Source: an uncultured Bacteroides sp. | Lineage (GTDB): Bacteria; Bacteroidota; Bacteroidia; Bacteroidales; Bacteroidaceae | NCBI GenBank assembly: GCA_958477465.1 | Contig: CAUEFX010000054.1 | Coordinates: forward strand, 1-30,074 | Direction of reading: 5' to 3' | Length of the DNA: 30,074 bases | Shown here: positions 15,135 to 24,865 of the stretch, in pieces | Layout: the number at the start of each line of letters is the position of its first letter | How positions within the stretch are numbered: position 1 is the first letter of the stretch | Made by a program: the position numbers and the translations under genes | The notes under the pieces: generated by a model | Database searches by the model: none | What the model saw: the letters and a program-made list of their open reading frames with translations, nothing else | Told to the model about the DNA's origin: nothing

Positions 15135-18100
15135 CTATTTCTTCTCAACTTTGTAGATGTTGTTGACACCGTTTACTTTCACATTCAGCATGTAGACACC
15201 GGAAGTGAGGCCTTCGAGGTCGGTCAGGGTCATGTTGATATAACCGCTGGCACTCTTTTCGGCGCTGTAGTTCTTCACCAAGCGTCCGGAAATGTCATTC
15301 ATACTTATTTCGAAAACAGCTCCCGGTTCGACAGACATTACAATGTGCAGTTCGTTTTCGAAAGGATTCGGATAGACGGTACCCATGTCTTCACTTGTAA
15401 AGTTCAGCAGGTACGGTTTCTGAATACTTCCCTTCACAGAGTTGGAAGAATAATCAAACTCTGCACCGGTTTGCGCTACAACCTTGCCTTTGCGTTCCAA
15501 TGCGAATGATATGGTCTCTTGTCCTTCGCCATTGATATTGATGAAGTACAAAGTAGAATCGTTGGCAGGATTCTTCACGGTTTCTCCGACACCTCTTAAT
15601 TCGCCGCCGGCATAAGCAAGGATGCGGTCGCCTGCTTCGATGATACCGTTTGCGGTAGCTACCACAGACATGTTCTGTGCATATTGCTTATTCTCATAGC
15701 CTGTAGTCACCTCGGTCATGGCCATGGCGCGGGTTCTGCCTGCTGTTGTACCGCTGATGCTCGGATAAACCAGGTTGGTCGCTTCACCTCCTCTGTACAG
15801 CATGTAACCTTTGCCGGCTTCCATGTAGGTAAGGTTACCTAACCAACCTAAATTACCGCCGAACATAGAGAATCCGTTTTGTCCTTTTACAATATCGCCT
15901 TCTTGCGCATTGTATCCGGCCAAGGCCTCTTTCAGTGTCAGATTGACGTTGGGCAGATAACCGATATAGTTCCAGCCTTCCTTAACAGACAGGGTCAGGT
16001 CTTCTTTGGATTTAACGGCAGTTCCGATAACGGATACGGTTTGCGGCTCAGAGGATTTGATCAGGTACATGTGCTTGTTGTCAAATCCGGTGGCAGTCAT
16101 CGTTCCGATCCATTGAGACGTTTCCGGCAGATAGGAGACGAACTTGCCGTTTGTCTCGTCTTTCACGAAGTCTCCGGAGCTCCATTCATTATTCTTCAGG
16201 ATTTCCTGTACATTCTTCAAAGACTCGGTAGCTACGTTGAATGAAACCCAGTTCCATCCTTCGTCTACTGCAACGTTCTGAACCATCATCTCTTTAGCGT
16301 CGAAGATGAGCGGATTGACCGCACTTCCTTTCACTGCGTCACTTTCGAAGGTGATTGTCTCGGAAGTGGTTGCCATGTAGATCTTGCCTGTGCTGGCATC
16401 CCAGATTCTGAACTCAAGGTTGTCATTCTTACTGCTGTTATTGTAGACAGTCAGGAACGCATACCACATGTCGTTCACTTTCAGGTACTGATTGTTGGCT
16501 ACTCCTACGCATTTCCCGTTGCTGAATGCAGCCAGCATATCCTCCTTGTCGATGGAGAAGATGTTGTTGATTCGAAGTTTACCGTAAACATTCATGCTGT
16601 ACTTGAAGTCTTTCGGGTTGACGGTCCAGTCGGGCTTTTCTCCGTTGACTTTGATGTTGATGGCCAATGCTTCGGATACATTGTTATCGTTACGCATGTA
16701 GATTACTTCATCATAAGAACCGATGTTCAGACCTTCATCGATCGTGAATGTGATGTTCTGGTGCGATTTGGGGTTGATAGAACCTTCAGACGGAGTAACA
16801 TCCATCCATGACGGCATGTTCTCGATTGTGAAGTGCTGGATAGAACCTCCCAAGTTCTGGGCTTGTACGTCGAAGGTCAGAGGTTCGTTCACTTTCTTTT
16901 CGAGGTTCAACTCTTCCTCGCTCCATTTCAACTGATTACGGTCGATGTATGCAGACCATGTGATCGGTGAAACGATCTCATTGCCGTTAATGTCGCGAAC
17001 TCCGTCTACGGTGAAGGTAACGATGGTCTTTTCCACCTTTTCCCACGGTTCGTTCAAGTTGATGATCAAAGCATCGTCGTTGACAACGAAATCATACAGC
17101 AGGTTGGCAACCGGACCTTTGTCTTTGACCGGTGCGATGTCTGATGCTTCCAGATTTCCTTCGTTGACAACTCCATCCGGAATGATGCGGGTAGGATCGT
17201 CCTGAACTTTCTTATCCGAAAGGGTGAACTGGAGTTCTTTGGTTCCCTGCCATTCGATGTAGTGTTCGAACGGATAGTAAACCAACAGACCTTTTTCCGT
17301 ACCGTCGAGTCGTTCGTTGTTGCTTTCCGAAACAATGGATTCACCTTTATATAAATTCCAGAAACGGAAGTCATCGATAGAACCTTTAAAGAAGTAATCT
17401 TTGTTGGTAGTGGTCAGGTCTTCTTCCGAAGTCCATACACGTGCTCCCAGGTAAGTTTTGGCAGCGGCAATGCCACCCAGATCCTGTGCCTCGAAGTAAC
17501 TGTTGAGCTTACCGTCGATCAATATCTGTGCACGTCCGGTAGTACGGTTTACTGCCAGTGCAAAATGGTGCCAGTTGTTATCCAGATAATCACCGTTGGC
17601 GGTCGCTTTCACTTCGTTGTTGCGGAATGTCAGGATACCGTCTTCAAATCCGATGAAGAACAGATCCTTGGAACCTCCCATGTCTGTACCGTCACCGCGT
17701 CCGCTGGCTACGAGTGCCGCATTGGTCTGTCCCGGCTCGCCTTTGAACCAGAATTCGATGGTATAATCCATGGAGCTGGTCAGAACGGCACTGCTTGTTG
17801 TAATCGTCAGATACTGGTTGCCGTTAAAGTGTGCCGAACGTCCGTCGGGCAATACCCATTCGCCGCCCTTCATCTCAAGATTGGCTCCGCGTGCTTTGTC
17901 TTCGATAACCGAGCCTTTGGCCTCGTTCATCGGATAATAGGCCAGCAGGTTGTTGTCGTTTCCGGACAACAGGTTCAGGCTGTTGGTCTGTAAACGTCCG
18001 GAAGTCAGCAAGGTATCCCAGATACGGACATTGTGCATCTTACCGGCATAATAACCGCTCTCTGTCGCAATGCTGCGTCCGAAGACGAAGTTACCTTCTC

Positions 18101-21100
18101 CGGTATACGTTTCGGCTTGTATGCTGTGGATGAATTCAACGAAGTTGTAATAAGCGGAAACGCGTCCGTCTTTGTCGAGTTCCACTGCTACATGTGCCCA
18201 TGTGCCCTGGTCGTAAGGAACAGCCTCTTGGCTGATAATTTCGGTAGAGCCGACTTTTACTTTCAGTTTATTGTCGGCGGTGATACCGAATTCAAACGAT
18301 TCGTTTCTGTTGCCATGACTGAAGAATACGGCATCTTGCGGCTGGTCTTCCAATACCCACATTTCGACGGTGATGTCTTTTCCGTTCCAGTTGCGGTCGA
18401 ATTGCGATTCGAAATAATCGTTGATACCGTCGAAACGTACGGAAGTGGAATGATCGGTCTTGGTTCCGTTACGTACACCGGTTACCTGGAAGTTGTTGAC
18501 CGTGAGCAAACCGTCGGAAATCGTTTCGTTGAAGTTCAGACGGATCTCATCGTTGATGGTCAGGATTCCGTTGGCAGGCTGTGCGCTTCCGAACAGTCTC
18601 GGGCAGTACATATCTTTGATACCGCTTCTGACTTCTGAAATGTTTTCTACTTCTACATTGTCAATCAGACACACACTTACCACACGGAGGTCGTAACGCT
18701 GATCGGACATGTCATCCAAGAACCATTTGTAGTTGATTGTTCCGGCATCTTTGGCGTCGATCATGGTAGCGCTCATGCCTGCGTTTATTGCGGCGTCATA
18801 GTACTCCTGCTTGTTGTAGAAATTCATTAAAGTACCTTTGTCCCAGTCGTCATCCGAACCGGAAGCGGCCTTGTACTGAAGTTTCAGGTGGTGGAAGTTA
18901 TCATAGTTCACATCGAATCCGTCGATAACCACATCCATATAATGTTTTTCCACGCCGTTGACGAGGGTGGTCGGCAACTTGGTGTTGTAGGTCCAGTTGT
19001 TGCCGGGCTTTTTGATATTCACATCCGAACAAGACGGGGTAAAGTGAACGGAGAAAGTCAATGTATCACTGATCACCGGAGTCGGAGAGGTGGGGTCGCA
19101 TTGGCATTGTGAGAAGATGGCAATCTGCAGATTGTCGTAATTCATCACTTTACCTTTCCGGATTTCCAGCGTTTTGTTCAGTACTCCTTCGGCAGGAATC
19201 ATGATCGAACGGCCGTTTCCGATAGGGGCACCGTCCATGAACAGCTGGGCGCCGTCCGGGTTGGTGTCATCCAGAATCTTCAGGTCATACCATCCGTCTT
19301 CGTTGATAGCCGATTCGTTGGTCAGGACGATCGGTAAATAAGCGCTCTTGCCGGAAGGCACGTTTTCTATCAGCGACTGCTGACCTTCGGGAACGCTGAT
19401 TTTCGGCATTTCAATCTGTAAGGTCGCTTCGTCGATGACGTGGTTCTGTTCCGGTTCATAATACCGGGCCACATATTCGCCTTCGTAAGGACAAGCCGTA
19501 GCACCGGCACGGGTGATGAATATCATCGTAGAGAGCTGTTTGGCATCACTGTCGATATCCTTATACTCGATGTACTGGTTGTCTTTCTCGTATCCCACTT
19601 CGTGGAAAACATCCACTGTCAGGTAGTCATCGTCACCGTCTTCTGCCAATACGAATCCCTGTGTCTGAGTCGTCTCTTCGGATTGGCTCCAGGAACCTCC
19701 GTGCTCGGTATTCAGCTCTTCTTCCAAAAGGAAGGAAGTACCTGTTTTCATCAAGGTCATTCCCAGTTCGCCGGCTGTCTTGGCACCGAGGGTGATGTGG
19801 AACTCCTGTGTGTTTTCCTTTGTCTGGGTAAATGATTCGTTGTACTCGATATTGGATCCGGCATGGAATGAGTAGTTCTGCAAAGGCTTGCCGGAGCCCT
19901 TCGCTTTTACTTTCGCTTGCTCATTGGCACGCAACTGCTTCTCCCAGTTCTTGATGGACTGGTTGATGACGTTGATCGTATCATTGTCCGTAACGATGAC
20001 GTTTCCTTTGTCATCTGTCTTGGAAAGCAATGCGTCCGGATAGATAATGCAGTAGCTCGGACCGTTTGTCGGGTCGTTCGGATCTCCCTTGGTCTTGTCT
20101 TGTATGGTCTCGTCGGTGTTGCTCTTTCCGAAGTCTTCATGGTCTTCGGCAATATATGAAGCATATACGGTCTGTCCCGTAGAGTTCGCTCTGGTCTTCA
20201 TGGTGTCGTAGAATTCCGCATCTTCAGTGATATTGGTTGCAGAACCTGTGTATGGAACCAGCCATTTGTTACGGGTATCTATCAGATTGGGAATCAGCTG
20301 TCCCTCGATGTGCAGTTGAGGATAAGCGAACAGCGTGCTGAAGCGTTCGGATAATCCGATTCCCTCTGTTTTGACCAATACATAATCTCCGGTATAATTT
20401 CCGGCGTCATCTACACCGGCGAGTATTTCATCACCGACCAGCTTGTACATCTCATGCTGCTCCTTGGAACGGATGGTCAGGTTCTCTGTTTTGCCTAATA
20501 CGATGTTCGTAGAGTATCCGACATACAGGTCGCCGCCCGCACCTACATACAATGGGTCATCGCTCGTCTGGAAACGGGTGGTCGTGGTCATGACACGCTC
20601 GGTACCGACACTTCCCGATACCTGCTCTTCATGGGTGAGTCCGATGGATATGTCGTTGTTGACTTCGGTCTCCGTAATCATACCGGCACCTACACCGGTA
20701 AACGTCATGACTTTACCTCCTAAATAGGTCTTGTGCATTTCGCTTCCGGAGTTTGTAACCGCACCGTTGTAGGTCGATGTCGTTTTGCTGCTTGCTCCTT
20801 TTTCCAGATAAGCATAACTCTTGCTTCCCGGCGGGTCGCGCAGTACGAACATAATCTTATCGGGTCCTTCCGTCACGAAAGAGTTGCCTTGTTGGCGTTG
20901 TCCTATAAAATAGGCTGAGACGGGATCCGGCCACGGACTGGCTGTTCCTTCATCGCCAATTTTGAAAGTGGCTTCTATGTTGGATATTCCTGTTGTGAAA
21001 TCCGGCTGTAAAGCCTGTACTTCGAAAGTACCCAGACCGTTTTCATCGCATTTCACAATCTCTTGTACCCCCTCTTTGTTGCAGAATTGCTTACTGAATG

Positions 21101-24100
21101 AAACTTCCGCATCGCTGACGGCTACTTCATCGGTGTTGACACTTGTCTTCAGACTGCCGTCTGCATTGTAGTAAGGATATGCTTCGAATATTTTGGCCTG
21201 GAATTTATACCATTTGCCCTGTTCGAATACAGGTTTCTCCAACAGATAACCGTCGGTCTCTGTCCATAAGGGAACCTGGGTTGCCTCTCCTAATGCATTC
21301 AGCACGCTGACCTTGGAATTTCCCATGTAGGGGAGGTCTTTTCCTGTAGCATCCTGCTGGGTGATTCTCAGGGTCGTATTGGTGCGTGCAATAAACATTT
21401 GCTGCTTGTTGTAACGTACGGTGTCCGAATAATCGGTGTACTCATAAACCGGTGCATTGAGGTCTTTGTTTACCTGTATGGAATCTCTGTATTCACGTAC
21501 GGATTCTGACAGGTTGAAGCTACTGGTAAGATCGAGCTGCCCTTTGCCGCCGCTGAACGACTCGTAGCTCTTGCCGGGAACAGACAGTGTGACACTGAAT
21601 TTCTCCGGGATGATGTCGGCTACGAATTCTCCGGTTTCTGCATTCGGATAGATCACGATGTCCTGACCTGCCGTCCATTTGACGCTGTTCTGTTTGGCTT
21701 TGTCCTGATTGGAAGGCTTGAAGTGGTTCATTACTACCGTACTGTCTTTAAGAGCCACCTTGTAGGCTTCGTTGATGTATTCCAAAGTCAATGAAACTCC
21801 GTCGGCGAGGTTGTTCTTGGACAAAGAGTGTCCTATCGGATAGGCCTCCTGGATGGTACCGCCGGCTATACGTCCGATATAACGGATGGTGGTGCTGTCT
21901 TTCAGTTGGAGATTGTTGAGGTCATCCTGGTAGTTCCGATCGGTACCGTTACTGTTCGTGATTTTTCCTCCATTGGCAAATATGTGGTTCGACTTCACGG
22001 CTTTTACTTCGTGAGTACCTACCGGTACCGATATGGTGAATTCACCCTTGCTGTCGGTCTGGATGATGCTGCCGTTGCTTCTTACCACAGTGACGCCGTC
22101 TACGGTAAACGTAACTCCTTCAACCGGAATCGTACTGTTGTAGTAAGTCACAAAACCTTGAACCTTGAAGGATGATTTATCTGTGAAATTAACCGTGTGG
22201 TTTTGGGCGTCCGCATTGATGATACGTACTTCCTGGCTGGGAGAGAAGGTGTGAATGCCCATGCGCGGGATGATCGAATAGGATGTGCCGTTGCCGGTAT
22301 ATGGTACGGCATGAATCGTATACGAACCATCTGCTGAAGTGATGCCCTTGTAACCCAACTGTTCGGGTGTGGGAATGTTGGTTGCATCCAGCACTGCGTC
22401 ACCTTCTATTGTTCCGTGGTTTTCATTGTAATTGGTTCCCTTGTAAGAGGTGTCGTAGAATTCCTGAGCGGTCGAATAGTCGAATGTATAGTAACCGATC
22501 AGGCCGCTTTCGTTACCGGCAAGATAGCGGGTGTAGTCACGGGCGATCGTTGCTGCATCGAGAGCTTTGTCCCAGATTCTGATTTCATCGATATTTCCGG
22601 TGAAGCCCTCTCCGAATGTTACCTGATTCTCCGGTCCTGTAAATTGACTTCCCTTTTTGTATGCCGCTTTGGCTACACATTCCTGATTTATGTACAGGTG
22701 TAAGGAATCTTGCGAATAGGTGGCGGATACATGCAGGTAAGGACTGGTTTTGGTATATGTACTCAATCGGGCGGTCGATTCTATCGACTGGTTGTTGGTG
22801 GCGTTTCCGACTTTGAAATACAGTTTGTCATTAGTGATATAGAAAGAGTACATGTTCTCTTTCTTCACGATAAACTGCTGTGTCTTGGCTTTCACGTCCT
22901 TTGGATTTATCCAGGCCTGCAGGGTGATGGCATTGGTGTTGGCGGACAAGTAAGAAGGCTTGTCGATCTTCAGGAAACCGCCTTTCAGTTCATAGCTGTA
23001 TCCGGGGATTTCATCCTCGGTCTCAAGACGTACCTCCACGTCTTGTACGGCTTGTCCGTTTTCAAATGTAACCCGGCCATACACATCACCGGTCGGGGTA
23101 CGGAAACCGATTTGTGTCGGTTTGTACTTGGATTGCAGAGGTTCGCCATCTGCACATTTGAGCACTCCGTAAACCTTGTAATCGTAGATGACTCCCGGTA
23201 CACAGTTCTTGTCTTCTGTGTTGTATTGCGTGATGCTGGCCGATGCATCTACCATTTGTATCTGCTGATATTCCGAATCATCGGCATCGTGACGTTTTCT
23301 CTGGATGATGAACTTGTCAAAGCCTCCTTCCGAGTAGTCGACTTCCCATTTCAGTTCTACACGGTCGTAGAAGTAACCTTTTGAAACCGTCAGGCTTTTC
23401 ATGTCTCCGATTTCAGAAGAGAGGATGGTGTTGGTTGCCGCAGCATTGCTCGTGTTATAGTTGCCGCCGGGAATAACCTGTAGCATATAATAGTAGATGT
23501 TGCACAAGTTGATCAGGCTGTCTACGTATTGATGTTTCAGGAAATCCTCTTTCTTCAGATAAATCTCCTCTTTCGTATTGGCCGTCTTGTTCATACGGGA
23601 GATCAGGAATTTACTTCCTGTGGACCACAGGTTGTTTTCATTCATGGTTTCCCAGGTGATGTGGACTTTGTATTTGTTGTTCTCGTCCAATTTGGCTGCA
23701 ACCGTTCGGGGGTTAATGTCGGCATGCTCTGTCGATAGATAGAGATCTTTCGTTAAATCCCAATGGTTGGCAGTGTTACCGGCTCGTTGCAACCGGTAAC
23801 TGTAACTCTTGCTTACGTTTTGTTGAACGAAGTATTCGTCACTGTAGGCATATTGGGTCTTTGAATTGTCGTATTCGATACGGGCAATGGTCTCCCAGTT
23901 ACTTTTATCGGATTCACATCTTTGTAGCACGAATCCATGGGTGTAGAAATCCACATCTTTGGTACCGCCTACGGAAAGGATGTCCCAGGTTACTTCTACC
24001 GTTCTTTTTACATCATTGAATGCGACGTCTAAATTTTTGGGCCGGGTGTATGCCGGTACCTTGAATGAAGAAGAACTTACGGAATATTCCGCATTGGTCT

Positions 24101-24854
24101 GCGGGGTCTTATAAGTGTATTTCAACGTATAGCTTCTGGCACTCTCCGAGATGTTCGGTATGGTGATGGTGTTGCCGCTGAAGGTTGCGTTTATTTTTTC
24201 GCTTCCTGAGAACAGTTCGAAACTACCTTTGGTATCCATGCCGGAAGTTCCGTTTTTCTTATAGACCAGGTAAGTTTTGTTGGCCTGCGTGCTGAAGCTC
24301 GTACTTGTAATGCTCACAGCACCCAAAGAGGGAACGGTCACATTTCTACTGGCAGACATCGGGTCTGATTTGTAGACTCCGTTGACATCCCATGTACCGT
24401 TTATCGATACTTTGGCGTCACCGGCTGACAAGGTGTTGCTGGAATACCACTCTACTACTTTGTAGTAGCATTCATTTCCACCGCTTACGCCGTGCGCCGA
24501 GTCGTTGTAGCCCCAGCCCGAATAGATTTGTACTGTCTTTCCGTTTACTTCTGTGAGGTGATAGCCTTTGTTTACATCACTTGCCGATAGACGGAAGATG
24601 GTATTTCCGTTGAATTTCACTTCGGCATTTTCGATATAACCGTTTTCGTTGGCCGGTCCGAAGTGATCGTCACCTTGGCGGAATGCAACTACGACACAAC
24701 CTTTGTTGTTGTCAAACCAGGCCTGAAAATACCGTGTCGCGTCTTGCCACGTATTTCGTGCAGACACTTGCGCGGTAGAGATCAATAAGAAAAGGACGAT
24801 AAGATGTCTTGTCCAATTCTTTTGGGTTTTAGATAAGATCCTTTTTTTATTCAT
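15135..24854 (-). CDS. Giant LamG/Fn3 T9SS cargo protein, 3239 aa
   Basis: This very large surface or secreted protein is probably an adhesin or glycan binder. It starts at 24854 (MNKKRIL) with a signal peptide ending VSA near residue 33; an upstream in-frame ATG at 24965 would overlap the previous gene. By position: three Fn3-like domains (about 270-600), a LamG domain (620-820), a carboxypeptidase-regulatory-like domain (895-960), a long beta-rich stretch with Ser/Thr-alternating segments (about 1400-1750), two more LamG domains (2133-2306 and 2339-2526, each closing with a YYPM/YYPF motif), a BACON-like domain (2643-2738), two AAF-type domains (about 2745-2848 and 3055-3153) flanking two GWNW/GWNY units, and a T9SS type A sorting domain from about 3156 (VYPNPFENELHI, LTSGVYMLNVKV, ending VEKK). 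It lies 11 nt after the previous gene. Confidence 0.92.
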   Translation of the reverse strand: MNKKRILSKTQKNWTRHLIVLFLLISTAQVSARNTWQDATRYFQAWFDNNKGCVVVAFRQGDDHFGPANENGYIENAEVKFNGNTIFRLSASDVNKGYHLTEVNGKTVQIYSGWGYNDSAHGVSGGNECYYKVVEWYSSNTLSAGDAKVSINGTWDVNGVYKSDPMSASRNVTVPSLGAVSITSTSFSTQANKTYLVYKKNGTSGMDTKGSFELFSGSEKINATFSGNTITIPNISESARSYTLKYTYKTPQTNAEYSVSSSSFKVPAYTRPKNLDVAFNDVKRTVEVTWDILSVGGTKDVDFYTHGFVLQRCESDKSNWETIARIEYDNSKTQYAYSDEYFVQQNVSKSYSYRLQRAGNTANHWDLTKDLYLSTEHADINPRTVAAKLDENNKYKVHITWETMNENNLWSTGSKFLISRMNKTANTKEEIYLKKEDFLKHQYVDSLINLCNIYYYMLQVIPGGNYNTSNAAATNTILSSEIGDMKSLTVSKGYFYDRVELKWEVDYSEGGFDKFIIQRKRHDADDSEYQQIQMVDASASITQYNTEDKNCVPGVIYDYKVYGVLKCADGEPLQSKYKPTQIGFRTPTGDVYGRVTFENGQAVQDVEVRLETEDEIPGYSYELKGGFLKIDKPSYLSANTNAITLQAWINPKDVKAKTQQFIVKKENMYSFYITNDKLYFKVGNATNNQSIESTARLSTYTKTSPYLHVSATYSQDSLHLYINQECVAKAAYKKGSQFTGPENQVTFGEGFTGNIDEIRIWDKALDAATIARDYTRYLAGNESGLIGYYTFDYSTAQEFYDTSYKGTNYNENHGTIEGDAVLDATNIPTPEQLGYKGITSADGSYTIHAVPYTGNGTSYSIIPRMGIHTFSPSQEVRIINADAQNHTVNFTDKSSFKVQGFVTYYNSTIPVEGVTFTVDGVTVVRSNGSIIQTDSKGEFTISVPVGTHEVKAVKSNHIFANGGKITNSNGTDRNYQDDLNNLQLKDSTTIRYIGRIAGGTIQEAYPIGHSLSKNNLADGVSLTLEYINEAYKVALKDSTVVMNHFKPSNQDKAKQNSVKWTAGQDIVIYPNAETGEFVADIIPEKFSVTLSVPGKSYESFSGGKGQLDLTSSFNLSESVREYRDSIQVNKDLNAPVYEYTDYSDTVRYNKQQMFIARTNTTLRITQQDATGKDLPYMGNSKVSVLNALGEATQVPLWTETDGYLLEKPVFEQGKWYKFQAKIFEAYPYYNADGSLKTSVNTDEVAVSDAEVSFSKQFCNKEGVQEIVKCDENGLGTFEVQALQPDFTTGISNIEATFKIGDEGTASPWPDPVSAYFIGQRQQGNSFVTEGPDKIMFVLRDPPGSKSYAYLEKGASSKTTSTYNGAVTNSGSEMHKTYLGGKVMTFTGVGAGMITETEVNNDISIGLTHEEQVSGSVGTERVMTTTTRFQTSDDPLYVGAGGDLYVGYSTNIVLGKTENLTIRSKEQHEMYKLVGDEILAGVDDAGNYTGDYVLVKTEGIGLSERFSTLFAYPQLHIEGQLIPNLIDTRNKWLVPYTGSATNITEDAEFYDTMKTRANSTGQTVYASYIAEDHEDFGKSNTDETIQDKTKGDPNDPTNGPSYCIIYPDALLSKTDDKGNVIVTDNDTINVINQSIKNWEKQLRANEQAKVKAKGSGKPLQNYSFHAGSNIEYNESFTQTKENTQEFHITLGAKTAGELGMTLMKTGTSFLLEEELNTEHGGSWSQSEETTQTQGFVLAEDGDDDYLTVDVFHEVGYEKDNQYIEYKDIDSDAKQLSTMIFITRAGATACPYEGEYVARYYEPEQNHVIDEATLQIEMPKISVPEGQQSLIENVPSGKSAYLPIVLTNESAINEDGWYDLKILDDTNPDGAQLFMDGAPIGNGRSIMIPAEGVLNKTLEIRKGKVMNYDNLQIAIFSQCQCDPTSPTPVISDTLTFSVHFTPSCSDVNIKKPGNNWTYNTKLPTTLVNGVEKHYMDVVIDGFDVNYDNFHHLKLQYKAASGSDDDWDKGTLMNFYNKQEYYDAAINAGMSATMIDAKDAGTINYKWFLDDMSDQRYDLRVVSVCLIDNVEVENISEVRSGIKDMYCPRLFGSAQPANGILTINDEIRLNFNETISDGLLTVNNFQVTGVRNGTKTDHSTSVRFDGINDYFESQFDRNWNGKDITVEMWVLEDQPQDAVFFSHGNRNESFEFGITADNKLKVKVGSTEIISQEAVPYDQGTWAHVAVELDKDGRVSAYYNFVEFIHSIQAETYTGEGNFVFGRSIATESGYYAGKMHNVRIWDTLLTSGRLQTNSLNLLSGNDNNLLAYYPMNEAKGSVIEDKARGANLEMKGGEWVLPDGRSAHFNGNQYLTITTSSAVLTSSMDYTIEFWFKGEPGQTNAALVASGRGDGTDMGGSKDLFFIGFEDGILTFRNNEVKATANGDYLDNNWHHFALAVNRTTGRAQILIDGKLNSYFEAQDLGGIAAAKTYLGARVWTSEEDLTTTNKDYFFKGSIDDFRFWNLYKGESIVSESNNERLDGTEKGLLVYYPFEHYIEWQGTKELQFTLSDKKVQDDPTRIIPDGVVNEGNLEASDIAPVKDKGPVANLLYDFVVNDDALIINLNEPWEKVEKTIVTFTVDGVRDINGNEIVSPITWSAYIDRNQLKWSEEELNLEKKVNEPLTFDVQAQNLGGSIQHFTIENMPSWMDVTPSEGSINPKSHQNITFTIDEGLNIGSYDEVIYMRNDNNVSEALAINIKVNGEKPDWTVNPKDFKYSMNVYGKLRINNIFSIDKEDMLAAFSNGKCVGVANNQYLKVNDMWYAFLTVYNNSSKNDNLEFRIWDASTGKIYMATTSETITFESDAVKGSAVNPLIFDAKEMMVQNVAVDEGWNWVSFNVATESLKNVQEILKNNEWSSGDFVKDETNGKFVSYLPETSQWIGTMTATGFDNKHMYLIKSSEPQTVSVIGTAVKSKEDLTLSVKEGWNYIGYLPNVNLTLKEALAGYNAQEGDIVKGQNGFSMFGGNLGWLGNLTYMEAGKGYMLYRGGEATNLVYPSISGTTAGRTRAMAMTEVTTGYENKQYAQNMSVVATANGIIEAGDRILAYAGGELRGVGETVKNPANDSTLYFININGEGQETISFALERKGKVVAQTGAEFDYSSNSVKGSIQKPYLLNFTSEDMGTVYPNPFENELHIVMSVEPGAVFEISMNDISGRLVKNYSAEKSASGYINMTLTDLEGLTSGVYMLNVKVNGVNNIYKVEKK

Positions 24855-24865
24855 ATTTTCTCTTT

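Noticed and set aside
17565..18638. Open frames on + of 142 and 201 codons opposite the giant gene
   Set aside because: They lie within coding DNA of LamG domains on the other strand and have no recognisable features of their own.
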